DNA from: JAUVDZ01 sp042568205
Lineage (GTDB): Bacteria; Patescibacteriota; Gracilibacteria; UBA1369; PNNO01
Direction: 5' to 3'
Length of the DNA stretch: 64,000 nucleotides
Assembly (NCBI GenBank): GCA_042568205.1
Contig: JBHPJE010000006.1
Coordinates: 3,643-67,642 of the forward strand
Positions within the stretch are counted from its first letter, which is position 1; each line of letters opens with the position of its first letter. Both the position numbers and the translations under genes were made by a program. Of the stretch, positions 27,788 through 36,539 are shown one piece after another. Under the pieces are notes generated by a model. It worked only from the letters and a program-made list of their open reading frames with translations. It did not search any database and was not told the origin of the DNA.

Positions 27788-28642
27788 ATGTTTATTACTA
27801 ATCCAAACAGCGTGCCTGCAAAACAATTAAAAGATAAATTTTTAAAGCTTGCATTGCCTCAAAAAATTGTTGGTATCGGAGCTTTAATTGCCCTTATTAG
27901 TGCGATTCTACCATGGTATTCTGACATCGACATGTATAATACAGGTGAAAGATTCCTTGGAGTCACAGGACCTCTTTATTTAGTGGGATATATCATTATT
28001 GCACTTAGTATTTTTTCAATTATTCTTACAGGATTTTACCTTCTAAATAAGAAAATTCCTACTTTGCCAATGAAAGAATCAATGGTTTATATATTAAGTG
28101 GAGTTGTGAGTCTTTCATTATTGATTATTGCGAATTCAGTTTATTTTCATCCTGAATTTGGTGTGAATATTACTTCAAAAGAATATGGAATCGGGATGAT
28201 GCTTGCATTAATTGGTTCTGTAGCAATTTTAATTGGGGGGATTTTACAGCAGAGAGAAAGCGGAACCTCAAGATTTGTTAAAGAATTCCAGGAGGAAACA
28301 GGAGTATTAGAAGAAGAAACTATTGATCCTGTTTTAGAACTAAATAATTTCCAAAAAGAACAGATGCAAAGAGAGCAAAAACTTGAAGAAATTAATAAAA
28401 GTGAATTTGAACCAGAGCCAGAACCAAAGAAAACAACTGCAGAAGAAAGATTTGAAGGTCATAAAGGTGTGAGAGAATATAAAGCTAAATCAGAATTTAA
28501 AGCTAGTCCTACGTCTTCTAAAGTTAGGCAGGAGCCTTATCCAGATCCTTCATTATTGAAAAAAGAAGCTTCACATTCGCCTGCTGAAATAAGTAAAGAA
28601 GAGGGAGTGAATCCTAATACTGTAATCCGAATGGACTTATAA
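27788..28642 (+). CDS. four-helix membrane protein with charged C-terminal tail
   Basis: About 284 aa. Four hydrophobic segments lie roughly at residues 25-45, 65-90, 105-125 and 135-155. An approximately 120-residue Glu/Lys/Pro-rich tail follows and is probably disordered and cytoplasmic. No family recognised. TTGTCA (27755-27760)-N17-TATCTT (27778-27783) is a likely promoter. It would make this mRNA essentially leaderless at the ATG at 27788, so the earlier TTG at 27755 is rejected as start. Two bases after its stop comes a zinc-ribbon gene, then recA. Confidence 0.75.
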   Translation: MFITNPNSVPAKQLKDKFLKLALPQKIVGIGALIALISAILPWYSDIDMYNTGERFLGVTGPLYLVGYIIIALSIFSIILTGFYLLNKKIPTLPMKESMVYILSGVVSLSLLIIANSVYFHPEFGVNITSKEYGIGMMLALIGSVAILIGGILQQRESGTSRFVKEFQEETGVLEEETIDPVLELNNFQKEQMQREQKLEEINKSEFEPEPEPKKTTAEERFEGHKGVREYKAKSEFKASPTSSKVRQEPYPDPSLLKKEASHSPAEISKEEGVNPNTVIRMDL

Positions 28643-28643
28643 T

Positions 28644-28907
28644 ATGATAAATCCAAAAGACAAACCGTTTGGCAAAGATATTCTTTATTATTGTAAAGAC
28701 TGTGACAAGATAGTTGATGCACAGAAAATTGGTCGAAAATATGTTTTTAGATGTCCGATTTGTAAAACTAAAAATGTTGCATTCGGAACTGAGAAAAGCT
28801 TGAACAATTTTTTCCACATTGAAGATAATAAAAAAGAAAAAGAACGGAAAGAAGCTAGTAGAGCTCGAAGGGCGAGCGCTAAAGAAGAAGTTGAAAATAA
28901 TAAGTAA
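28644..28907 (+). CDS. small zinc-ribbon protein
   Basis: This 87-aa protein has two CxxC knuckles (YCKDCDK and RCPICKT) about 20 residues apart, forming a probable zinc ribbon, then a long Lys/Glu/Arg-rich helix. It begins 2 bases after the membrane-protein stop (co-transcribed) and precedes recA. Zinc binding is well supported by the motif; the biological role is unknown. Confidence 0.8.
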   Translation: MINPKDKPFGKDILYYCKDCDKIVDAQKIGRKYVFRCPICKTKNVAFGTEKSLNNFFHIEDNKKEKERKEASRARRASAKEEVENNK

Positions 28908-28983
28908 AAAGTTGGGCGGAAATAAGCCAATTTAGGATTTATTTATTTTATAAATATTTTAGATTTTTCTTAAGTTTATGCGC

Positions 28984-29038
28984 TATAATGAGTGTAGAAA
29001 ATTTTCTATTGACAGGTGAGGACGCACTCACCTATACT
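28984..29038 (+). promoter_or_regulatory. recA promoter with palindromic operator candidate
   Basis: TTGACA (29009-29014), 18-base spacer, TATACT (29033-29038) is the best promoter upstream of recA. A perfect inverted repeat AGGTGAG-N6-CTCACCT (29014-29020/29027-29033) fills the space between the two boxes, the classic place for a repressor site. A second -10-like TATAAT lies at 28984-28989. The region 28908-29111 otherwise holds no gene, and the leader to recA is about 65-70 bases. Confidence 0.7.
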
Positions 29039-29111
29039 TTGTTTAACGATCAGGGACAAGAGTCGAGCGAGTCTCATCAGATCAATAAAATATTAATTAA
29101 CTAAATTCAAT

Positions 29112-30119
29112 ATGACAGAACAACAAGCAGAGAGAAAAAAGGCGATTGATCTTGCTCTCACACAAATTGAAAAATCATATGGAAAAGGTTCTATTATGAA
29201 ACTTGGAGATGCTAAGAAAGTTCAAATAGAAACAATTCCTACTGGATCTCTTTCATTGGATCTTGCTCTTGGAGGTGGAATTCCAAAAGGAAGAATTGTT
29301 GAGATCTATGGTCCTGAAAGTTCAGGAAAAACTACTTTAAGTCTTCATATTGTAGCTGAGTCACAAAAGCTAGGTGGGCAAGCTGCTTTCATTGATGCTG
29401 AGCATGCAATGGATCCTCAATATGCAGAAAAGATTGGAGTAGATACTACTAACTTATTGGTTTCACAACCTGATTCAGGTGAACAGGCTCTTGAAATTGT
29501 AGAAACTTTAGTTCGTTCAAATGCACTTGATATTATAGTAGTTGATTCAGTTGCAGCACTTACGCCTCGAGCTGAAATTGAAGGGGATATGGGCGATGCG
29601 CACATGGGTCTTCAAGCTAGATTGATGAGTCAGGCGCTCCGAAAATTAACTGCTGCAGTAAGTAAGTCTAAAACAACGGTAATCTTTATTAATCAATTAA
29701 GAATGAAGATTGGGGTGATGTTTGGAAATCCTGAAACTACAACTGGTGGGCAAGCACTTAAATTTTATTCTTCTGTGAGAATGGATATTAGAAGTATTGG
29801 AAAGATTGAAAACGGAGTTGCTGAGCAAAAACAAGTTATGGGTAATCGAGTTCGTGTAAAAGTTGTGAAAAATAAGATTGCACCACCATTTAAAATGGCT
29901 GAATTCGATATTATGTACAATCATGGTATATCAAGAATAGGCGATTTACTTGATCTTGCAACGCAGTATGAAATTACACGAAAATCTGGTGCATTCTTTA
30001 GCTATAAAGAGTTAAAGCTGGGTCAGGGGCGCGAAAATGTTAAAGATTTCTTAACTAAAAATGCTAAAGTAGCCACTCAAATTGAAAAAGATGTACGAGA
30101 AAAAATCGCAAAAGCCTAA
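29112..30119 (+). CDS. recA: recombinase RecA
   Basis: This 335-aa protein is of normal length. It forms ATP-dependent filaments on single-stranded DNA for strand exchange and for co-protease activity in the SOS response. Walker A GPESSGKTT lies near residues 67-75, with the LIVVDSVAALTP-like Walker B (IIVVDSVAALTPRAEIEGDMGD). The loop-2 region NQLRMKIGVMFGNPETTTGG and the C-terminal KNK-APPFK segment are complete. It overlaps recX by 29 bases. Confidence 0.98.
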   Translation: MTEQQAERKKAIDLALTQIEKSYGKGSIMKLGDAKKVQIETIPTGSLSLDLALGGGIPKGRIVEIYGPESSGKTTLSLHIVAESQKLGGQAAFIDAEHAMDPQYAEKIGVDTTNLLVSQPDSGEQALEIVETLVRSNALDIIVVDSVAALTPRAEIEGDMGDAHMGLQARLMSQALRKLTAAVSKSKTTVIFINQLRMKIGVMFGNPETTTGGQALKFYSSVRMDIRSIGKIENGVAEQKQVMGNRVRVKVVKNKIAPPFKMAEFDIMYNHGISRIGDLLDLATQYEITRKSGAFFSYKELKLGQGRENVKDFLTKNAKVATQIEKDVREKIAKA

Positions 30120-30567
30120 AAATTATGATGCAATCATGTACTATGCCCTTGGATTGATTGCACGTAAAAGGTATACACAAAAAGAGCTCGAAAATAAATT
30201 TCGGGATAAGAAAATGGGTCTTAAACGTGATCAAAAGAAAGTAATAGCACGTCTTAAACAGTTAAAATATATTGATGATAAGGAGTTTGCAAAGGATTAT
30301 ATCCAGACCAGACTCCTTATTAACCCTAAGGGCCCAAACTTGTTAAAACTTGAACTTAAATTAAAGGGTGTAGACAGGCAGACTGTAGACAAAGTAATTG
30401 AGCTTGCAGATATTGATGAAATGAAAGTTGCTCTTGATGTTATGGAGCGCAAGAAAAAGGCGATTAATAGAGCTGAAGGTCAGAAGAGAAAAGAGAAAAT
30501 AATGCGTACTTTGTCCTCTCGTGGATTTAAATTAGATACTATTTACAAAATACTGGAGAAGTGGTAG
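30091..30567 (+). CDS. recX: regulatory protein RecX
   Basis: About 158 aa. Small RecX repeats of three helices are visible: ALGLIARKRYTQKELENKF, then VIARLKQLKYIDDKEFAKDYI. RecX modulates RecA filaments. The ATG at 30091 lies inside the end of recA in another frame, and translation is probably coupled; a TTG at 30082 is also possible. It is followed by a strong terminator. Confidence 0.9.
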   Translation: MYEKKSQKPKNYDAIMYYALGLIARKRYTQKELENKFRDKKMGLKRDQKKVIARLKQLKYIDDKEFAKDYIQTRLLINPKGPNLLKLELKLKGVDRQTVDKVIELADIDEMKVALDVMERKKKAINRAEGQKRKEKIMRTLSSRGFKLDTIYKILEKW

Positions 30568-30590
30568 GATCATCTTAGAGAATAAGTAAG

Positions 30591-30617
30591 CAGGATAATA
30601 AATATCCTGTTTTTTTT
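30591..30617 (+). terminator. terminator after recX
   Basis: A perfect 7-bp stem CAGGATA/TATCCTG with a 5-base loop is followed by eight T residues. Confidence 0.92.
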
Positions 30618-30638
30618 GTAATTTTAACTAAATGCAAT

Positions 30639-31892
30639 ATGCAATCACAATTTCTTGCCGCAATAAATCAAATTTGCGATGAAAAAAATATCCCAAAAGA
30701 TAGAGTTATTGAAACTATCAAAGCTGCGCTACGTGCTGCTTATAGAAAAGACTGGGGGAATAAAGATCAAAATGTTGATGTTGAGCTTAATGACTCAGGA
30801 AGCTTTGCAACAATTTTTTTAATTAAAGAAGTTGTTAAAAAAGTTGAAGAACCTGAAATTGAAATCACTGTAGCCGAAGCAAAAAAGTATAAAAAGAATC
30901 CAAAAGTAGGTGATGAAGTTAAGATCGATGTAACTCCAATGGAATATGGACGAATCGCAGCACAGGCTGCAAAACAAGTGATTATTCAAAGAATACAGGA
31001 AGCTGAAAGAGATGTTATGTATGAGACATTTAAGGATCGTGAAAACGAGCTTTTAAATGCATTAATTCATCGTGTAGACAATCAACAGGTTTATGTAAAT
31101 CTTGATAATAAGATCACTACAATGCTTCCTCCGGATCAACAAATCCCAGGTGAGCAATATTATGGTGGTCAACGAATCAAGCTATATTTAGATAAAGTAA
31201 TTAAAACCACAAAAGGTCCTCAATTAGTTATTTCACGAACACATCCGAATCTTGTTAGAAAACTTCTTGAACTTGAAATTCCTGAAATTAAATCTGCTGT
31301 TGTAGAGGTGAAGGGGATTGCACGAGAAGCTGGCGTTAGATGTAAAGTTGCGGTTTCTTCTAATGATGAAAAGATTGATCCAATTGGATCTTGTGTAGGT
31401 CAAAAAGGTGTTCGTGTTCAAAATATAATGGATGAATTGAATGGGGAAAAAATAGACATTATCCCTTGGACAGAGGATATTCAAGACTTTATTAAAATTG
31501 CTCTTGCACCTGCAAAAATCACTTTTATTAAATTAAATGAAGATAATAAACGTGCATCATGTTATGTAAATCCTGATCAACGTCCTTTGGCAATTGGTAA
31601 AAATGGGCAGAATGTACGTCTTGCTTCTGAACTTACAGGCTGGGAGATTGATATCTTAGATATTGGCGATCTTGATGGTAAAGATGCTGAGAAAGCTAAA
31701 GATGAAGTAATTAAAGAAATGACTGTTGAAGATCTAGAATTAGATGCGGAAGTTGTTGAAAAACTTAAAGCAGCTAATTTAACGCTTGTAGAACAGCTTA
31801 AAGGTTTAAGCGAGAAGGATATGGCATCAATCGATGGTATTGACGACGAAGCTGCAAAAGCTGTTGTTAAAGCTGTGAAAAAGCTTAAATAG
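30639..31892 (+). CDS. nusA: transcription termination/antitermination factor NusA
   Basis: This 417-aa protein has an N-terminal RNA-polymerase-binding domain, an S1 RNA-binding domain (about 130-200), and two KH domains (VGQKGVRVQNIMDELNGEKID and AIGKNGQNVRLASELTGWEIDI). A short C-terminal helix-hairpin-helix repeat ends in DGIDDEAAKAVVKAV. It binds RNA polymerase and nascent RNA. The start ATG at 30639 has an A/T-rich leader and no Shine-Dalgarno. It is monocistronic, between terminators at 30591 and 31905. Confidence 0.97.
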   Translation: MQSQFLAAINQICDEKNIPKDRVIETIKAALRAAYRKDWGNKDQNVDVELNDSGSFATIFLIKEVVKKVEEPEIEITVAEAKKYKKNPKVGDEVKIDVTPMEYGRIAAQAAKQVIIQRIQEAERDVMYETFKDRENELLNALIHRVDNQQVYVNLDNKITTMLPPDQQIPGEQYYGGQRIKLYLDKVIKTTKGPQLVISRTHPNLVRKLLELEIPEIKSAVVEVKGIAREAGVRCKVAVSSNDEKIDPIGSCVGQKGVRVQNIMDELNGEKIDIIPWTEDIQDFIKIALAPAKITFIKLNEDNKRASCYVNPDQRPLAIGKNGQNVRLASELTGWEIDILDIGDLDGKDAEKAKDEVIKEMTVEDLELDAEVVEKLKAANLTLVEQLKGLSEKDMASIDGIDDEAAKAVVKAVKKLK

Positions 31893-31904
31893 CAAGAATA
31901 AATT

Positions 31905-31940
31905 AAGCGCACAGGTCCATCAAGGGCTTGTGCGCTTTTT
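31905..31940 (+). terminator. terminator after nusA
   Basis: A 9-bp perfect stem AAGCGCACA/TGTGCGCTT with a 15-base loop is followed by T residues. Its 3' arm overlaps the -35 box of the next promoter. Confidence 0.9.
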
Positions 31941-31956
31941 AAATATATTGTATAAT
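31928..31956 (+). promoter_or_regulatory. promoter of the 921-aa gene
   Basis: TTGTGC (31928-31933), 17-base spacer, TATAAT (31951-31956). The -35 box is embedded in the nusA terminator stem. Confidence 0.7.
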
Positions 31957-31982
31957 TATATAATGAATAAAAATAAAAACAA

Positions 31983-34748
31983 ATGAACGAAACTACGCCT
32001 GAAAAAGCGTCGCCAGCAGCGAAGCCTGCTCAAAAGCCTCTATCAATAGAAAGTAAATTTAGGCATATTAAAGAAAATCTGAAATATATATTTTATCCTT
32101 TAACTAAAAAGGAGACTAAGCTTTTTAAGCCAATGCTTGATAAGTTAAAAAACAATAAAATCCTTAGTGAGACTCAAGCAAAAAAAATACTAGCAGACCT
32201 ACAAAAGCCTCCTTATAGTTTTTTTACACGGTCATCTGCAATAAGAGAATTAATTATTGGCCAGATTATTGATCGTTTGAATAAAAGTGCCAGTAAAGAA
32301 TTCAAAGATAAACTTCTAAAACACTTTGAATCAGCTACTTCAACCACTGACAGCACTTTAGAAGATGTAAAACAAACAATGAAAAAATATGGTTTGACCG
32401 CAGGTTTAAAAGCTATCACAAGCAAATCGAAAGTTACAGGAGATCCTTTGTTTAATTCACCAATTGGAATTCCTTTAGATAAAAAATTCTATGAAGGCAG
32501 AAATGACAAAGCAGTTCTGCCTGTAGGTGAAAGATATGCAAAACATATACCGGAATTTTTTTGGAATGAAATTAAGGATGGAGATCCAATTAAAATGTTC
32601 GTATTCCAAAGTATGTCTCATTATTACAAGTTTACAGTAAATTTTTATAACGATATAAAGAGTGACACAGTTAAGAGTTTGATGTATTACGGATTTGTAA
32701 AACCAATGCAGCTGGCTATGCAGGGTATATTAAAAATTATGTCTGCAAGCAACCTTCAGAAAGCAGCAGATGTTGGAAAATTTGTTTCTAAATATTTAGG
32801 TAAATTTGTTAAAACAATTAGCTCTTTGATGAGTAAAGGTAATAAAATATTACAAAAATCTGGAGCTAGTTTTGAAATTAAACATATTTTTTCTACCCTT
32901 ACTACAGCCATGCAAAGCTTAACTAAGGACATAGGAAAAATGACAAGTCTTCTAAGGATTGTAAGTGGAGTTTTAGGAATTGCAAAAAGAAATCCAACCA
33001 GTGCTAGGCAATATAGAATTAAGAACAGAGCAAATTCTTTTTTACAAAATAAATTATTTTTAATTGTTTTACTTGAACACAAAGGTGCAAATAGGATCGA
33101 TAGGTATTATATTCAGTTAGTTGCACGTATTATTGCTAATTTTAGAGGGGATGATGATCTTAGAAAGCATTTTAAGGCATTGAAGCCAAATATAATGCAT
33201 TTACTAATGAGTCCTGGTAGAGGGCAGCGATTTCTAAAAAGTATAGATCAAACACTTTATAAGCGATATAAAGTTACAAGTAATTTAGCTAAAAGAAGAG
33301 AGATTATTGAAACAGCGTTAGATTTGCTTTTACCTGTAAAAATATTAAATCAAAAAGAAAAAAAGAGTCCGGAAAACAAAAGACTACAAGCATTACATAA
33401 ATTATTTACTTACAGTTTTGCCGCTGTAACAAGAGGAACAAGTTTTAATAAAGAACGTTCTCAACAATTATTAAGTATAACTTTATTGTTAGATAATGTC
33501 AGAGTTTATGTAGTAAAAAAAGATTTGGTAAAAGCAAATAAAATTTTGAATCTTTTAGTTAGTGGGATAAAAATATTTAATAAAATGCTATCTACTAAGG
33601 AAAAGAAAATAATTGCAGAAAATTATCCTGAATTAGCAGATTTCTTGAATCATCCTGATAAAGTAAAAAAACTAATTGATGCAATCAGAAATCCAAAACA
33701 AGCTGCTAAAGACAGCATAGTATTAGCTAAAAAAATTAAAGATTTATTAGGAGTTAAACGTAAAGCTGAACGTGATAAGCATATTAAAAAAATTCAAAAA
33801 TTTGTTGCTGAACTTAATATTGTTAAAAGTAGATTAAAACGAAACAAACATTATAGAAGAGTAACAGCGAGATTATCGCGACTTAGGAAAAAATATGACA
33901 GTTTAGAAAAATCTTATTCCAGTTTAGACAAAGAACTTAAAAAACTTTATGCACAATATGGAAAGATTCGTACCCAATTTGGAACATTAAATTCAAAAAT
34001 AAAGTTAGAAAAGAATCCAAAGAATATAGCTGAATTGAAGAAAACTGCAATTGCATTAATGCGCCAAGGCAAAAAAATAGAAAAGCAAATTGCAGTGGTG
34101 CACGTTAAGATTAAAAAGATCAGCAAACAGTTATCGCCTCTAGATAAAGCAGTTAGAGTTGCTTCTATTGCACTTCAAAGAGTAACTGCACCTCTAAGAA
34201 AAGTTCAGGGAAAAATTAGCTATGCCTCGCATGAATTGGCTAAAGTACATAAAGAACTACAACAAATGAAGGCTTTACAAGCTTTAATGGAAGCTACTGG
34301 TACTAAAGAAGCTGTTGCAAAATTATTAACTTATACAAAAAGATTATTATTAAAGGATATCCCTAAACAAATAAGAGCAAAAGCAAAAACTGGGGTATTA
34401 CGTGAAGTATATTCAGGAGCAAATGTTCCACCACTTTTAGCTAAAGCAAACAAGATGTGTGATTATATTATTACTAAAAGTAATTTAGCACCGATATTTG
34501 GTAAAAAAGCACCAGCAAAATCTTTATTATTCAGATTACTAGTTTTGAACCGTGTAAAAGCTGAAAATCCAAATCCTGCAAAACTAAAACAAATTATATT
34601 TGAAAGTATTATTACTAGTCTGCAAACGACTAAGTATATTGCTTATTTAAAGCGCACTGCAAAGGCGAGTTTATCTGAAGCTCAAAGAAAGAAAAATATT
34701 AAACGATTAAAATTCCATATCAATAAAGCAGTCAGTTCAATTGCTTAA
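31983..34748 (+). CDS. large basic helical protein of unknown function
   Basis: This 921-aa, strongly Lys/Arg-rich, almost entirely helical protein has no recognised family. It starts with a short Pro/Ala/Lys-rich stretch and has no signal peptide. A moderately hydrophobic zone lies around 230-340 (MQLAMQGILKIM, VSKYLGKFVKTISSLM). A long coiled-coil-like section lies around 600-760, where heptad-like Leu/Lys patterns occur (LRKKYDSLEKSYSSLDKELK). It resembles the giant cassette proteins in composition, but no clear sequence match was seen. It has its own promoter and precedes the pilB-like gene. It may be a structural or surface-associated protein; this is a guess. Confidence 0.8.
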   Translation: MNETTPEKASPAAKPAQKPLSIESKFRHIKENLKYIFYPLTKKETKLFKPMLDKLKNNKILSETQAKKILADLQKPPYSFFTRSSAIRELIIGQIIDRLNKSASKEFKDKLLKHFESATSTTDSTLEDVKQTMKKYGLTAGLKAITSKSKVTGDPLFNSPIGIPLDKKFYEGRNDKAVLPVGERYAKHIPEFFWNEIKDGDPIKMFVFQSMSHYYKFTVNFYNDIKSDTVKSLMYYGFVKPMQLAMQGILKIMSASNLQKAADVGKFVSKYLGKFVKTISSLMSKGNKILQKSGASFEIKHIFSTLTTAMQSLTKDIGKMTSLLRIVSGVLGIAKRNPTSARQYRIKNRANSFLQNKLFLIVLLEHKGANRIDRYYIQLVARIIANFRGDDDLRKHFKALKPNIMHLLMSPGRGQRFLKSIDQTLYKRYKVTSNLAKRREIIETALDLLLPVKILNQKEKKSPENKRLQALHKLFTYSFAAVTRGTSFNKERSQQLLSITLLLDNVRVYVVKKDLVKANKILNLLVSGIKIFNKMLSTKEKKIIAENYPELADFLNHPDKVKKLIDAIRNPKQAAKDSIVLAKKIKDLLGVKRKAERDKHIKKIQKFVAELNIVKSRLKRNKHYRRVTARLSRLRKKYDSLEKSYSSLDKELKKLYAQYGKIRTQFGTLNSKIKLEKNPKNIAELKKTAIALMRQGKKIEKQIAVVHVKIKKISKQLSPLDKAVRVASIALQRVTAPLRKVQGKISYASHELAKVHKELQQMKALQALMEATGTKEAVAKLLTYTKRLLLKDIPKQIRAKAKTGVLREVYSGANVPPLLAKANKMCDYIITKSNLAPIFGKKAPAKSLLFRLLVLNRVKAENPNPAKLKQIIFESIITSLQTTKYIAYLKRTAKASLSEAQRKKNIKRLKFHINKAVSSIA

Positions 34749-34757
34749 TGGCTTTCC

Positions 34758-34778
34758 CCTTTTAAAAAAGGCTTTTTT
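34758..34778 (+). terminator. weak terminator candidate
   Basis: A short stem CCTTT/AAAGG-type hairpin (34758-34771) is followed by six T residues, 10 bases after the 921-aa gene. Confidence 0.4.
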
Positions 34779-34814
34779 CTGCTATAATATCTAGATATTT
34801 TTGTATAAATACTA

Positions 34815-36539
34815 ATGGCAAATATTAATCAAAAAATACAGGATTCGCAGAAAGCAGCTGCAAATGCAGAAAGTCCTACTGCAACAGCTCCAAAACCAGG
34901 AGCTCCTATGACTGCTGGTTTAAAAGCAATAGATAGAGACTTTATTGAGCAGGCAACTTTAGACAAAGCTCGTAAATTAGGCGTGTCTTATATCAATGTT
35001 TCAAAAACTCCTATAAATCCTGATCTTTTAAAACTTCTAGAACCTGAAGCTGCAATTAAAGCAATGATCATGCCTTTCTTTAGTGTTGGTAAGCGTTTAA
35101 GAGTAGCAGTTGCTGATCCAACAAATCCTGAAACACAAAAAATTATTGCGAATCTTAAAGCAGATAAATATCTCATAAATGTGAATCTTGCATCAACCGA
35201 AGGACTAAAGGATGCATTCAAATTATACGAATCAGATCAGTATATGTTGAAAAAAGAAGTAGAAACTCAATATGCTGAAAAAGATGTACAAGAATACGAA
35301 CAAGAGCTCGCAAACCTAGGTACACTCGGCAAGAAACTTGATGACGTAACTGCTCAGGATGGCGTTCAAATGATTAATCTAGGTGCCTTAAAAACAGGTG
35401 CTTCTGATATTCATTATGAACCAGAAGAGCAGGCAGTAAGAGTGAGATTCAGAATTGATGGAGTGCTTCATAAGGTATTTGAGATCAGCCATGCAACTTA
35501 CAAAAATATTGCGAATCAGCTCAAATACATGTCGAAGATGAAGCTAAATATAAACAATGTTGCTCAAGATGGCCGATATAACTTCGTTGCAAATAAGCGC
35601 AAAGTTGATGTCCGTGTTTCTGCCATTCCTACTCACTTTGGTGAGTCGTTTGTTATGCGTCTTCTTGATTCTACAAAGTCACTTCTTCAATATGAGGAGA
35701 TGGGATTCAGTGGATCATATCTTCAAAAGATGAAGGACATCGAGAAATTGAGTCACGGAATGGTTTTGTGTACTGGACCTACTGGTTCTGGTAAAACAAC
35801 TACTCTTTACTCGATTCTCGGAAATCTAAACAACGAAGAAACTAAAATTATTACCCTTGAAGATCCTGTCGAATATAATCTTGCTGGTGTTGCCCAATCT
35901 CAGATTAATGAGAAAAGGGGATATGGCTTCGCCGATGGTTTAAGAGCCGTTTTAAGACAAGATCCTGATGTAGTGATGATTGGTGAGATCCGTGACCTTG
36001 ATACTGCTCAAACAGCGTCTCAGGCGTCTTTAACAGGTCATGTAGTTCTATCAACACTTCATACAAATAGTGCTGTTGAAACGATTCCTCGGTTAATTAA
36101 TATGGGACTGCCGCCATTCATGGTTGCGCCTTCACTTCACACAATTATTGCGCAAAGACTTGTACGTCGAATTTGCCCTGATTGTAGAAAGATGGCACCT
36201 ATTCCAAAGTCAAAATTAGAAGAATTAACAAAAGCAGTTGAAAGAATTAATAGAGTTCGTCCAAATCTTAAGCTTGTTATGCCAAAAGAACTACCTGAAA
36301 TAGTTGGATGTGAAAAATGCAGCCACACTGGTTATTCAGGACGTATTTCAATCGCTGAAATTTTAAAAATGGATTTTGAAATTCGAGAATTAATATTAAA
36401 AGAAGCAAGTTCTAACGATATTCTTCTCGCGATCCGTAAAAAAGGATTCTTATCTTTGCGTGAAGATGGAATGGTTAAAGTCGTTCAAGGCCATACTACT
36501 CTCGAAGAAGTTTACCGTGTGACTAACATTGCGATTTAA
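34815..36539 (+). CDS. pilB: type IV pilus assembly / type II secretion ATPase (PilB/GspE family)
   Basis: This 574-aa hexameric ATPase powers pilus extension or pseudopilus assembly at the inner membrane. The N-terminal MshEN-like domain is about residues 30-140. The catalytic domain carries Walker A GPTGSGKTTTLYS (near 321), the Asp box (EDPVEYNL), Walker B DPDVVMIGEIRD, and the His box STLHTNSAVE. Near the C-terminus four cysteines (CPDC...CEKC) form the zinc site typical of PilB/GspE. TATAAT at 34783-34788 lies upstream. It overlaps dprA (opposite strand) by 17 bases. No other pilus genes are adjacent, but pili and DprA together suggest DNA uptake. Confidence 0.93.
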   Translation: MANINQKIQDSQKAAANAESPTATAPKPGAPMTAGLKAIDRDFIEQATLDKARKLGVSYINVSKTPINPDLLKLLEPEAAIKAMIMPFFSVGKRLRVAVADPTNPETQKIIANLKADKYLINVNLASTEGLKDAFKLYESDQYMLKKEVETQYAEKDVQEYEQELANLGTLGKKLDDVTAQDGVQMINLGALKTGASDIHYEPEEQAVRVRFRIDGVLHKVFEISHATYKNIANQLKYMSKMKLNINNVAQDGRYNFVANKRKVDVRVSAIPTHFGESFVMRLLDSTKSLLQYEEMGFSGSYLQKMKDIEKLSHGMVLCTGPTGSGKTTTLYSILGNLNNEETKIITLEDPVEYNLAGVAQSQINEKRGYGFADGLRAVLRQDPDVVMIGEIRDLDTAQTASQASLTGHVVLSTLHTNSAVETIPRLINMGLPPFMVAPSLHTIIAQRLVRRICPDCRKMAPIPKSKLEELTKAVERINRVRPNLKLVMPKELPEIVGCEKCSHTGYSGRISIAEILKMDFEIRELILKEASSNDILLAIRKKGFLSLREDGMVKVVQGHTTLEEVYRVTNIAI

